From: Heloderma charlesbogerti
Lineage: Eukaryota > Chordata > Lepidosauria > Squamata > Helodermatidae
DNA length: 64,000 nucleotides
Direction of reading: 5' to 3'
Assembly: GCA_026122225.1 (NCBI GenBank)
Contig: JANEZZ010003061.1
Span: 3,658,001 to 3,722,000, forward strand
Below the pieces are notes generated by a model. It did no database searches. It was given only the letters and a program-made list of their open reading frames with translations, and had not been told where the DNA came from. The first letter of the stretch is position 1; each line of letters starts with the position of its first letter. Made by a program: the position numbers and the translations under genes. Below are positions 13,001 to 27,170 of this stretch, piece after piece.

Positions 13001-16000
13001 CATCAGATCTTTCCAAAGGCACAAGGAGAAACGTACCTTCTTCCACTAGAATCAAAGGTGAGGCAGGTGATTGCAGAACCGCTGTGAGCATCAACAAATT
13101 CAAACAAGTGCTTTCCACTGTCAAAATCCCACACCTTCACCACCTTTAAAACACACACACACACACACACACACATATAGAAAAGCATCTGAATGAACAT
13201 TATAGCCAGGATCCAAAGACCCATATCAGAAAGAAACCTCCTGGCTAATCCAGTTCTATGTGCAGATGATCCAGCACAAGCAATCCAGCCAGGCAATGGA
13301 ACAGCTGTGCCTCGGCACACGGGCTTCACTGTGCATGAGAAAGAGCTTGCATTTGTGAAGGATGAGGATTTATTTTCCCTGTGCATGTTCTGTCACAGTG
13401 AGCTTATGATGGGGGGCGGGGGGGGCGGGTACGGGATACATTTCCCCTCCAGTAGCAGACAGCTGCTACAAGCAGATCTCAAAATCTTAGCCCATTATGT
13501 ATTATAGGCAATCCAATGCTGCAATTGACCACTATAAACATGTTGCACTAGCGGGAATGACCACTAATGGGAAAGGAATGCCTGCTAGCTTGCTAGCACA
13601 ATCCAAGAAACTACCTGAAACTACTGCTTCTGGAATGGGACAAGTCAGTGGAGCTCCTTTTGTCCCATCAAAAAGACCCAACCTTGTGTCCCATCGCGGA
13701 AGCCGTAGTTTCAGGTAGCTTCAGGTTGTGCTGGCAAGCACTATTTTCCCATCACGCAAACGGTCCTTCCTGCGAACACAGCATTGGATACTGCCCTACA
13801 TATATATCCCACTTTTCCTCTAGCAAGCTGAAGGTGCCATATATAGGGATCCTAAGCCATCTCTTGTCAGTCACCAGAGTCAGACTGCTTGCATCAGAGA
13901 CTGACCATTGCTGACCATGAACAAACGCTTCCTATTTCACCTCTCTCTGGCCTCTTTCAGGCATTCTCTTTGCCCATTTCCTGTACACATGGCGAGGGGA
14001 GACACTGGGTCACCTCATTGCCCTCGATGTCCATGCATTCAGCAGGACATCTGAAAAAGAGGGCCTATATGCTCTGTGTGAGTAGGTGGCCCTTTTCAGA
14101 CCTCCCACTGAACACTTGGACATCGGATGGGGCTGGCAGCAGAGTTGGGCATGGCAATGTGTGTGTGGTCCTCCTTCCTCTTCCACGTGTGGAGTATATA
14201 CACAGTGGGAATGTCTGAAAGGAGCTTCTGCCATACTTTGGATCTTGGCTGCATTATTGAGTACCCTGGGCCGTTGCAGAAACTTCTTAGAGTTTCGTGA
14301 GGTCAGCAATTTATTTAACCAAACAATGCTGCAACTTTTTTAAAAAGCAAGTTAACCTTAACTATGATAATACTGCTGTAAGGTATTAATGGAACCTACA
14401 AATGCTTAACTTTGGATGCATCATGCCCTTAGTCTATCATCATCATCATCATCTCCTTAAGGCAGACTTCCCCAACCTGGTGTCCTTGGATGTGTTTGAA
14501 TACAAACTCCAATAATCAAAGAGCCATGCTGGATCAGACCAAAGGCCTATCTAATCCAGCATCCTTTTCCCACAGGGGCCAACCAGATGCCTATGGAAAG
14601 CCCACAGGCAAGATAAGAGGGCAATAGCACTCTCCCACTGTTGTTCCCCAGCAACTGGCATACAGAGGCAAGCTGCCTCTGATGCTGGAGGTAGCATGTA
14701 GCCATGATGACTAATATCCACTGATGGCCTTATCCTCCATGAATTTGCCTTTTTAAAGCTGTCAAAGTTAGTGGCTATCACTACATCTTATGGTAGCAAA
14801 ATCCATCATTAAACTATGTGCTGTGTGAAGAAGTACTTCCTTTTATCTGTCCTGGGTCTCTCATCATTCAGCTTCATGGGCTCACCCCATTGGGTTCTAG
14901 TATTATGAGAAAGACAATCAAGGGAAGACTGATGCTCCCTAGGAAGTTGGGTTTGTTGAAGTGTGAGGTGACTCTCCCTGGTAACTGCTGTGCATTCTTA
15001 GAGGAGAGACACACAATTCTATCATTTAAATGATGTACTGAGAAGGCCCTGTGTTAAGTCACCACCAATCATCTACCTGCAAAGGTAGATGGGACTCAAA
15101 AGGAGGGCTTCCAAGGATTATAATGGATCATATCCAATGTTAATCTAACTTAGGTACCATTCATTTCAATGTGTCCACTCTAAGTAGGACCAACATTGGT
15201 TACAACCCAATGTATTGATTAAACAGCACCACTCCAAGCTGGGGAATATACGGAAAACTCTGTCTCACAGTATCATTTCACTTACAGAACCTTCAGAGCA
15301 GCTCACAACGTGCCTGAACACTTTGTTGAATTTGCAACACAAAACTGGTTTCTTATGAGAAGTCACCAAGTAAGGATCTGGAACTGATCTGCCTTATCAG
15401 GAAAAGAAATAAATAAAAGAAGTGATTGAATATCAGCATAGCGCAAGTGCACATATCTCAGTTAGGGCTTATCTGGATGGCAGCTTTCCCATGACTGATT
15501 TAACTTGGTGTTACCTTACTGGAAACGTAGGGAGGGGGACATTCCAAAGAAAGGAGGCAACAATTAATAGGGAGACGGCAAGCAACAGTCTCTATTGTTT
15601 ATGTTATATTTGTACCATCTGGACTGATCCTGATCATTCCTAGTTGACCTTTTAGACTAGTAGAGGTCTAGATGGGTACTGGCACATTCTCTATGTGTCA
15701 GAGCCAAAATATACATTATGCTAATCGCGTAGCATGTAGCTGCGGCGTATCCCTTTTTTTACTTTTGTGTAAGAGCGTGTGGCCCTGATTTGGATTGGGA
15801 CCACCATGCTCTGGGAGAGGAGGATTAAACCTCTCCCCATTTTTCTCCTGAAATTCCACCCTGCCCCCATGAGGGGGTAAAGAAAACGGCAGGGGGGGGG
15901 AGCCTCCATTGGAATCAATGGAGGCTCCCCCCTGCTTTGTTTCTTTTCATCCCCCCTGTGTAGAATTTTGAGAAAAAATAGTGGAGGGAAGGTTTAAATC

Positions 16001-19000
16001 CTCCCTTCCCAGAATCCTGTGGTCCCAGTTTGAATCAGGGCTGCGAATGATTACACAAGAGTAATACATGATAACTGAAATGTGTAGTTTGGCCCTCAGT
16101 AAGGCTGACACTTGAAATATTCCACCTGGAAACAGCCTTTCAATATGCCGGGAAGCACCCTTTCAACAATAATAGTGTTGTCAACCCCTGCCTCACAGAG
16201 ATCTCCAGAGTCTTTGATAACTGTCTGACAACTAGTGGCCCGAGATGAGGATATGTAGCTTCAGCAGACACACCCCTGAAGTTCAATGGGGGCTGGATAT
16301 GTATCACAATGTACATCTACATCATTCAGCTGGGCATACGTATCTCTCTTGCTATATCAGGGCAAAGGTGTCAAAGATTGCATCTTGCGTCGTAAGAAGT
16401 GGACAGTGTCCACAAAATCTTATGCCAAAATAAATTTGTTAGTCTGTAAGGTGCCAATAGATTCTTAGTTGTTTTAACATTAAGCAGTAACACTTGAGAT
16501 TTAGGTCTGGCATCGTTGTTTTTTGAAGATCCCTCCAGCTGAATTTCAAAAGGAAAATGTAAAAATATTTGAAATGAAATGTCAAAGTTAAATTTTCACA
16601 AAACACCGTATTTTTATTAATATTTTGTTTTAGCACTATAAATTAACCTTTGTTTGCAGAAGATGGTAATAAATATACCTGTTGATATTTCACACGTTCC
16701 ATTCTTTGCTGCGCTCAGGTATCAAAATGTTCATTATACCTTTTTCATAAGCCCAAGAGTTTCTTGTGCAATTTTTAGTGTTGTGGGCTTTCCATGAACA
16801 CAGATCTTAGATGTCTAAGATCATGAGTTCTGGCTATTTTGTTTTTTTTACCGTAATCTTAGATGGAGAACAGCTAGTGTATCCGTAGCAACACAGAGTG
16901 TTCTACTGCCTGATACATAGTGGCACGTGCTAATCTCTCCTTTAATTCCACTGTTTTTTGAACAAGCTGTGAATAAGCACGTCTGGTCTTCAATATCCCA
17001 TATCTGCAAAGAAAGAACTGTGACGTACTAAACTGAAAGCACTGGAGATGGGACAAGTATAACTCAACACATGAAGAACACACAGACACACCTTAATTGT
17101 GCTGTCCGTTGACATGGAAAATATTTTATCCTCTTCAGATATGTAGACATAGAAGACCGGAGCCATATGGCTTCTGAGCATGCCTGTTGGCCTTCTGCAA
17201 TTTGATCAGAACATTAGACACTGAGCAGCTTCAAACATATAATGTAATAAAATATAGAATTAACACTGACACCTCTGTAATTAAAAAGCACACACCAAAA
17301 TGAGTGAGGATTGTAATACTATGTGAGAAGGATGAGTGAACACAATGTGATTCTTCTGCTTTTGTCTCCCTATCACAGATTTTTATATAATGCTGTGGAC
17401 ACCAGATCGGCATGGTAAATATCAATAGCCCTCTGCCAGGCATGTCTTGATGTCAACAGAAGGACTGCCATCTTGATCAAAAGCATTTATTTGCTAGAAA
17501 AAGAGGTAAAGAGCCCAGATCTTCATTTGGGCCTCAAGTACTTATTATGATTATGATTATGATTATTATTTTGTATACAACTTCATATAATAAAACCTCT
17601 AAGCGGTTGACGTATACAAATATTAAAGATCGCTGTTTAAAATACACTATTAATAAACAATTATAGCTACAATAAAAATAGATAAAAGAAACGATATAAA
17701 AAACAGCAGCAACATAATGGTAGATAAAGCCTGTGCAAACAAGTACGTTTCAGGAGGTGTTTAAAAGACACCACATTTTCTGCCTCCCAAACCACATGGC
17801 GAAGGATGTTCCCGAGGGACTACGGAGAAAGCCTACTTTCAAGATGTTCCATGGCATCATTCTGTTGGTCATGGAATGACCAACTAGACCTCGTTATTCT
17901 ACATACCCTATATTGCACCATGATATACCTAATACTCATACATCAGCAAAGCTGTACCTTTTGAAAGAAGAGCTCTAGTTCCTTCAGGTTTTTAAAGAGC
18001 CAACACTTAGACAAAAACTAGAAAACTGGACTGGCCAGGAGTGCCTCAGGCATTCCTAGGGTCAGGGGTGAAATTAAGGACACAATTAATGTAAAGATAA
18101 GAACACTGATAAGTCACATTGATTTCAGTGCTTAGCTCTCTGCTCCTGAAAACAATGTGATTTAAAACTGCTTATGTTTGGGAGATTCATACCCATCATG
18201 TATAGGCACACAGGGCCACACACACACACACACACACACTAACACTGCACTCAGCCTCAGGTTTGGGCTGTTGATGTATCTAAAGAAGAGCAGTCATCAG
18301 GATACCAAGGATGAAGCCCACTAAGAGGTTAACAGGCAGAGAGCTGATAATCAGCCAGACTGAATCAAAGAAAACTATTACAACAAAAAAGGGACCAGAG
18401 CTCAGTGGCAGAGCATTTTGCATACAGAAGCTCCCAGCTTCAATCGCTGGCATCTCCAGTGAAAAGGGTCAGGTAGCAGGGGGGACTCAACCTCTGCCTG
18501 AGACCTTGAAGAGTTGCTGCCAGCCAAAGTAGACAATAGTGGGCTAAATGGACAAACACTGTTCGTAACAACAGATGCTACCACAGATTTATTTGAACTA
18601 CTGATAACAACAGGAAAATTTCAGCTACCACCAATTACAGTGCCCTAAAATTCATTTATTGTAAGAGTGTATTGATCTAACTGTGGATTATAGGTTAATC
18701 GTTCAACATTTTTTAAAAAATCACACTGGTCAATCCATCCTAAAGAAATAGAACAGGCACCTTGTGCATGTTCTGATAGCTAATGGATGGGCTCAAAGAC
18801 CAATAACAGAGCCTTTGAAGAATAGCTGCAATAACATCTTACCCAGGCATATATGGATTCCACATCCGAATTATTCGATCCATCCCACCAGTTACTATGA
18901 GGTTGTTCTTTTTATTGAGTGCAAATGTTTTTACTCCTTTGTGGACACGAAAAACAAGCTGATCCCCCTTGCCTCTATGGGAGGGAGCTCCTAGGATAGC

Positions 19001-22000
19001 CTGCAGTTTCCTTGTCTTTGAATCTTTTCTGGATTCTTTTATTTCTTTCATCTGTTGCTCCACGTTGGTAGCTCCCACAACACAACCTGTAGAAGGACAC
19101 AAGTACTCATTAAACTGTCAGTTTTAGGCCTCAACTTGACTGCGACACTGTTATACGGAATAAATGGCAATATGTTCTAGGATTGGAAATTACTGTAATT
19201 TTCAAATTAAAGAAAGGAATTGAGAGAGAGATTCCTGTAGTGCTTAGATTTGTACAGTTCCTCATACTCTTGGTAAAACAAAATAAAATATATGGTCTTC
19301 AGTGGTTACTGAAGAACCTACAGGAGGGTCACAAAGAAAAGGTGGTTATTTATCAGACATCAAGAATGTGCTCACAGGAAGAAATGTGATTTTACACATT
19401 TACTCAGATTAGCAGGCAATTGTAGGAAATTACAGGTGGTATTATGGGGCCTGGCTTAAGCACTGAAGGCAAGAGAAGCTGCCTTCCTAATGGACATGCT
19501 ATGTACAGCAACAGATACAAATAGGGTGGCCATGTATCCAATTTTGCAGAGGACACTCCTCTGTTTGAAGGCCTGTCCAATCCTAGTCCAGTGTAAAGAT
19601 AAAGAACCATCAGAAGGAAGAGCTGGGCCTTGAAGTTGCCCATCAACAGTACACAGAGAGCAAGCTGCCGAGGCACACAGGTCACCATTTCTCAGTCTCC
19701 CCCTACTATCGTGAGATGTACTGCATTTCTGTTTAAATTAAAGGAGTTGTTTCTAAATTTGCATCTATGCATATTAAATTAGGATATGCAAAATTTATGC
19801 AAATCATTGTCCCCTTTTTTGGGTGGTGGATTTCCTCCTTTTTGGCAATACATAAGTGGCCACCCTATACACAGAGGCCTCAGACCAGATTACAGTCTAA
19901 GTGATGTAGCCCCATTTGTAAAATGTGCAGATTACATCTACCTCCACTTTCCTACCTCCTAGCTACTCATAGCTCATTGGAATTAGCACATCATAACCTG
20001 AAATCCCATGTAGTGTGGAGTTTTGAGTGTCGCTTCTGTTGTGTGGAATCTACCATTTGTACTGACCCTGCAATACGTGTATCCTGTGTGAGGACTTCCA
20101 GGCTATTGGTGTAGAGCAAGCATGGATACTGTACAGCTTTTAGGGATCAAGTGTGTTGGACCAAAACATCTGGAGCTCCGAAAGCACCTTTATGCAGAAA
20201 AATGTATGGTGCCACCATCTGTCTATGTCACAAAACAACGAGATAGCTTGCTGACCTGCCTGAAAACTGCTATGTTGACAATCCTGCTGCTGTGCAGAAA
20301 GTTATGGGAATGCAGCCAATTCATAAGGACTTTGAATCAACACACTTCGTTTTAACAACAGTTACTCCTTATTAGGATATACGAGAAATTAGTTTCAGTT
20401 CATTTTTGACCAGAATTTACCCAGCTTGCACTACCTGGACTCAAACACAGATCCAAACACAATCTGTGGTTGAAGTATGTACATTTCCAAGCTTGCAATG
20501 AGATTTGCTGAACAACACATACATTCCAAAAATGCATACATTTGAAAAATGCACATTAAAAAATGTGTATATTTGAAAAAATGCACACAAACACAGAAGA
20601 CTGAGGAAAATGTATACATTTCAAAAATACACAAAATGCTTGCATACATTTAGGGAAATACCCATGAAAATATGCATGAATTTTCATGAGAAAAGTAAAA
20701 ACAAAGCTCACAATCTCATATTGGAATGAGCTTTGAAGTGGAATTTGAAGAACATTGAAAAGCCCAACTTTTCCTGATTCACAAATCCCTGCTTTGCACT
20801 CTAGCAGGGAGGCGAGGAAGTCCCCCTTCCTCGCCTCCTTGCTAGCAGGCGTGCATATCATAGTGCAGCTTCATTCAATGATGCACATAGCATTTAAGCA
20901 TAACCAATATGTAGCAGGAAAAGTCTCCTCAGCTTAAAGTAGACTTTAAACTCTAATTGCTCCAAATCGACATGTGGTTGTGACACAGGTGTTTGAACAG
21001 ATAACCCACAGCTCTGTAACCATGTGAGATATTTCAAATAACCCAGCCAAGTCACAGAGTCATTAATGATGGAGTAAACCCACAAAGATATATAGAGTCC
21101 AGTATTATGTGCATTTGAGTCATGGCATCAGGACACATGATATAGTTCCCATATGGAAAGCACCTGCGTCTAGGAAAAAGCAATGTAATCATTGTTTGAA
21201 TTGTCACATGTGGTGACCACACATGGCTGCAGCTGAACACATTCTATGTGCTGAATGCACATGCTACAAAACAGCTGTGTGACCAATCATCACCACATAT
21301 GTCAGCCTTCCACAACCCAACAACCTCCAGATGTGTTGGACTACAACACCCATCATCCCCAACCAGCATGTGATGATGGGATCTGTAGTCCAATCCTTGG
21401 ATGGCACCACGTTGGGGAAGGCTGACAAGTTTATCTACATAGGGGATTCATACTTTGTCCTACATGACAATGCTTTTTGGATAGTGGGGGTGCGGGTAAA
21501 ACTTTGAAAACAGACCTGAGCTTGTGCAACTCAGACACATGCATGGAGCTCAGAAACCAGAAGGGAAAAAAGCAGAGCCGGTGCAAAGTTAGGTAGCAAC
21601 AGAGCTGCTACGTTCTTTTAAAGCAAGGTTAACGAACTTCTTTCAGGCCAAGGGCTGACTTCAACTTCAGAAAAGCTCTTGGTTGCCACATTCCAGAGGT
21701 GGGCATGGCTAAGGGCAAAAGGGAAGGGGCCAAAATATTTTTTAAAATGCCAGCATATTGTATCTCAAAGCTCTCACTGCCAGTAACTAAAGCTTAGGAG
21801 AGGTATTTCAACCTTTTAGAATAAGAATCCCGCCTCTGCCCCAGCACAAAAGCTGGAAAACCACCCAAAGGTTGGTGGTTAGGGGAAAGAAGCATGGGCC
21901 TCTGGGGAACCCTGGAGTTCTGGATCGGGACCTCAGGTGGTCTGGATTTGGCCAAAGGGCCTGAGATCTGACACCCCTGTTTTAAAGTATTTCTTGCCAT

Positions 22001-25000
22001 TTATTAGATAGTGTCACTTCACTAAAGAACATAATGGACACCTTTTATTTCGGAATACTGCACAGCCACCATGGAACTCATATGCCAGCTTTTAATATAT
22101 CCCTTACTTTGAAATTATCATTCAGATATAAACTCATCGAAGAAACACAGGATCAGCTTCTCCTAGAAATATTAATAGAGCAATGCACAAAACTACCACC
22201 CACTAACCAAACTATTATTCATATTGCACATTATTTGACATAGAATAATATAATTTGTCTGATGGCCTCATAAAACAATATTTAAGGCACATCCTTACTG
22301 AAAAAGTACCAGTGAAAAGGAGGTCTATCGCCCACTTTGTGTCTCTGTACTGTTCCTGACAGATACTTTACCGATCAGCTGGTGGCAGACACTGTAACAT
22401 AGGAAGGAAAAGGAGAAACTGCATATAAGCCAAGGAAACATAAGCAACCTCCTGGATTTAAAAGCAGTGATATAATTACCTATTACTAAAGCTGTAGGTT
22501 CATGGCTTGAAGCAGAAATGACTGCTTTAATAGAATCATAGTAATTCAGCTAAAAAGACAGAAAAAATAATATTGATTATCAAAATGCTACAACTTACTG
22601 GTTAGAAAAGAATGCTCTCTATTGAGATTATGTTACCCCTTTGCTGATTAATTAATTAATTAATTAATTATATTTCTATACTGCCCCACAGTCAAAGCTC
22701 TCAGGGCAGTTTACAAAAATTAAAAACTATTAACGTACATTATACAAAGTAAGAAAACCATTTACATAAAGACACAGAAACAGCACACACAAAAGACAAC
22801 ATATATCTATTGTTGTCAACAACTTTTAAACAATCAGCCAAAGACGATCCAGGACCTGATTAAAACCTCATTATATGCTGCCAAATGGCTGAGAGAAGAG
22901 GGCAGTTTTAACCTGGTGCCAAAATGATAACAATGTTGGTGCTGGGCAGGCCTCATTGGGGAGATCATTCCATAATTGGGGAGCCACTGCTGAGAAACTG
23001 GCTTCATGGAGCAGTTTATTCACAAAGTGGAAGGAAGTACCTAGATTATTGTTGTCTTAATTGTCCCTCCTTCGATCCCCAAGTTCTAAACAACTTTCAC
23101 CCAGTCTCGAATCTGCCATTTTGGGGAAAGGTGATTGAGCGGGTGGTGGCAATGCAGTTAAAGGCACACTTGGAAGAAGCCAATTATCTAGATCCATTTC
23201 AGTCAGGCTTCAGGCCTGGGCATGGGACAGAAACGGCCTTGGTCACCTTGGTGGATGATATGAAGAGGGCTCTGGACAGGGGTGAATGCTCCTTCCTTGT
23301 TCTCCTCGGCCTCTCAGCGGCTTTTGATACCGTTGACCACGGTATCCTCCTGGACCGCCTGGAGGGGTTGGGCATTGGAGACACCTTATTACGGTGGTTC
23401 CAGTCCTTCCTCTCCAGCAGGTACCAGAGGGTAGCACTGGGAGTTGAGGTGTTGGACTCGTGGCTGCTCACTTGTGGGGTGCCACAGGGTTCCATCCTCT
23501 CCCCGATGCTATTTAACATCTATGTGAAGCCGCTGGGAGCTATCATCAGGAGGTTTGGGGTGCGGTGTCATCAGTATGCGGATGACATGCAGCTCTGCCT
23601 CTCGTTCAAATCTTCACCAAGGTTGGCCATAGAATCCCTGTCCAAATGTCTGGAGACGCTGAGTGGCTGGATGGGGAGGAATAAGCTGAAGCTGAACCCT
23701 GACAAGACCGAGGTACTTTTGGTGGGAAACAAGAGGAGGTTTGGAGATGTTGACCTGGTGTTGAATGGGGTACGGCTACCCTTGAAAGACCAGGTCCACA
23801 GCTTCGGGGTCATCTTAGACTCCCAGCTGTCCATGGAGGCTCAGCTGTCAGCTGTGAGCCGGACAGCGCTGTACCAACTCCATCTGATACGGCAGCTGCG
23901 CCCCTACCTTCCCGACCATCTGCTCCCATTGGTAGTACATGCCCTGGTCTCCTCTCGTTTAGACTACTGTAATGCACTCTATGTGGGGTTACCCTTAAAG
24001 ATGGTTCAGAAGCTGCAGCTGGTACAGAACACAGCGGCTCGCCTGATTAAAGGCAGCCGCCAGCGAGGTCACGTCACTCCAGTGCTGAAGGAGCTGCACT
24101 GGCTACCAGTTGTTTTCCGGGCCAAATTCAAGGTGTTGGTTTTTACCTTTAAAACCCTATACGGTTCTTGCCCAGCCTATCTCAAGGAGCGCCTCCAGCA
24201 ACACCAGATAGGCCACTCAACAAGATCAGCCTCGGATGGCCTTCTCTCTGTCCCATCAGCCAGGACAGCTAGGCTGGTGAGGACAAGGGAGAGGGCCTTC
24301 TCTGTGGTGGCCCCCACTCTGTGGAACTCCCTCCCTAGGGAACTCCTCCACGCACCCTCTTTAATAAGCTTCCACCACGCATTAAAAACATGGTTGTTCA
24401 GGCAGGTATTTGGGGTGGGTTAGGGTAATTTTAGAAATGCGATGTTTTTAATGTTGAATTTTATTGTTTTGAACTGTTTTTATTGTTGTACATCGCCCAG
24501 AGGGGCTGGGTGATCAGCCAGATGGGCGATTAATAAATTTAATAAATAAAATAAAAAGTAATTAATTAATCTTATCACTAGTACTAGCAGCAGCAGTTTG
24601 TTTATTGTAAAGCAATAAGCCTTTACAATATAACATAAAAAATACACACTACATTCAATAATAACAGATGAACTTCAAAAGTGAAAGGGAAGAAAAGGTA
24701 CATGGACATGCGAAGAAAGTTTTTTGTAAAGAGCTCAGGGCAGCCCCCTGCCCCCAACAACTGATGCTTACAACATTCTAGGCTGTAGGTTAAGCTGAGA
24801 GTTAGTAATTGGCCAAAGGTCACCTGCTAACTGAACCATAGTTTAGTGTTATGTAAATGAGCCTGGGCAAGTCTCAGGCTCACACACTCCCCTCCCCTTT
24901 TCCAGTGTGGTTGCAAGGAGATCAGAACATTCATGTCTGGGTTTAAACTAACTATTGTTTATTGTTATGTCCAACAAGAACAAACTGGTTAGTTGAACTA

Positions 25001-27139
25001 TGGATTATTGAAAGAAGCCGATCAAACCTAAAATTCTGGATGGCTTCAATAAACATTCATGTCTGGGCTTAAACTAACTGCAATTACCAGTTCTTACATA
25101 ATGACAAACCATGGTTAGTTTAAACCCAGAAGCAGATGCTTCCAATCTCTTCATGACCACATCAGAGGAAAAGAGGGGAAGGGGGAGCATGCAAGCCCAA
25201 GTCTCACTGAAACTCATTTATGTATTGCTAAACTGCAGTTTCATGTTACATGCCAATTAAGCTGCACAGCTGAGAAAGGATTTGGATCTGGGCCTCCTCA
25301 ATGTCAGTCCAACACCCTGGCCACACTAGCTCTCATACAGTGTATGTGTGAGATTTTTAAAATCTGTCTCTGTTTCATGGACGTGGTGATGACGTTGTAA
25401 TTCCTTAATGGAGCATATGCACGTTTGTTTAAAGCAGGGGTGCAGAACCTCCAATCCAGCCCTCCTGGGCTCCCAATCCAGTCCTCCAGGTTTCCTTAGG
25501 TGGACCCAGCCCTTTTTCCCCAACCACTGATCAACTGGGTGGCTTCCCCAATTTTGAGCATTTCCCCCCCATCTTAAAAGGCTGAAATGCCTCTTCTAAA
25601 GCATAGTTACTTGGCAGGAAGAGCTTGAAGGTAACATATGGTATTTTTGGCCCCACCCTTTCCCTTCAGCCCTGCCCACCACTGGAATGCAGCTCCCAAG
25701 CGCTTTTCCATTATGGAATTCAGTGCTTGGGTTGGAGGAGGTTCAACACCAATAGCTTAAAGGGTCTTCAAACCATTTTTGATGCTCAAGAGGAACATTC
25801 CCTGCCCATTCCCATCCTGGCCCTGTGATCCATCCCCCTGCTTGCAGTGTGGCATACCTGGAACCTTGATCCATTACAGCAGGTGAGGAAGGGGGTGGAT
25901 AACAGGACTGGGGAGGGAATAGGCAGGAGAAGATTGAAAGGTATACAAATCTTCTCTGGCTTTGAATCTGGCAGCCCTGAACAAGAAAATGGAAAGTGCC
26001 ATAAAAGTACTTCTTGGTAGCTGTACCTTTTCATTTTATTTTGTGACTGCCCGGACCTTAAAATCATCCTCAGCGGCCCTTCTCCGTGAGCCCCTGCCAA
26101 AGGAAGTGAGGCAGGTGGCTACTAGGAGGAGGGCTTTTTCTGCTGTGGCACCCCGGCTCTGGAATGAGCTCCCTAGTGAGGTTCGCCTGGCGCCTACATT
26201 GTATTCCTTTCAGCGCCAGGTGAAGACCTTTTTATTTTCCCAGGCATTTTAGCATTTTAGCTTTCTAAATTTTTATCTTTGCTGTTTTAAATCTGTATTT
26301 TAAACTCTTGCACTGCTGCTAGGTTTTATTGTGGTTGTATTGTTATATTGTGGTTTTAATGTTCTATATATTTTAAATTGTTTTATTGTGTGTTGTTTGG
26401 TTTTAATTTTTGTGAACTGCCCAGAGAGCTTCGGCTATTGGGCGGTATAGAAATGAAATAAATAAATAAATAAAATTTTTAACAGCCAAACTATTTAGTG
26501 CTATGACAATGAAAATGCAACAATTCAATCATGATACAAGGGGAAAGCAGTATACACTTCAGGACTGGGGTCCTCAACTGTTTTGGGTCATTGGGCACTT
26601 TTGGAATTTTGAAAGTGTTGTGGGCACTCTCACAAAATGATGGCCATGACAGGGCCTCTCCCTTCTCAAAATGGCTGCCATGGTGGGTGTGGCCAGTCAC
26701 AAAATAGCCATTTCCCAAAAGGCAAACTGGTGAGGGTCAGACACAAGTAACTTGACCAAGAAACTGAGGTACAGGCATGGTCTGAGCCTCAAATGTCAAA
26801 TCACAATTTGCCCCACGTGGGTCCCAGAGGTATTACTGGGAATAAAGATGGCGCAGGAGGCCAGCACTTCACTTTGCAGTATGCTGGCCTCATACATAAA
26901 ATACTTTTGATTTAAAAAAAAAATCTAAAGCAAATAAAAATAAGGCGGGATAGGGAGCATGGTGGGTGCCAAGAGAGGTGTTTGCAGGCACAAGTGTCCC
27001 CCCAGGCTCCACATTGGAGACCCTCACTGTAGACATATCCAAACTACTACTGTATTTTCTGGACTTGAAAAAAAAAAATTAATGGTGGGGCGATGCTGGC
27101 TGCTGCAATACCATATATGTATGTATGTATGTATGTATG

Positions 27140-27170
<31 letters not shown>

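Noticed and set aside
13003..13386. 127-codon minus-strand frame around exon 17
   Set aside because: Only 13037-13143 is coding. The rest is intron, including translated (CA)n repeats.
20808..20840. Short inverted repeat as a terminator-like hairpin
   Set aside because: Rho-independent terminators do not apply here; it is a short intronic palindrome without known role.
22924..23039. N-terminal 35-40 residues of the long open frame 22924-24423
   Set aside because: They come from a reversed neighbouring L2 fragment. The reverse transcriptase similarity starts only near 23085.
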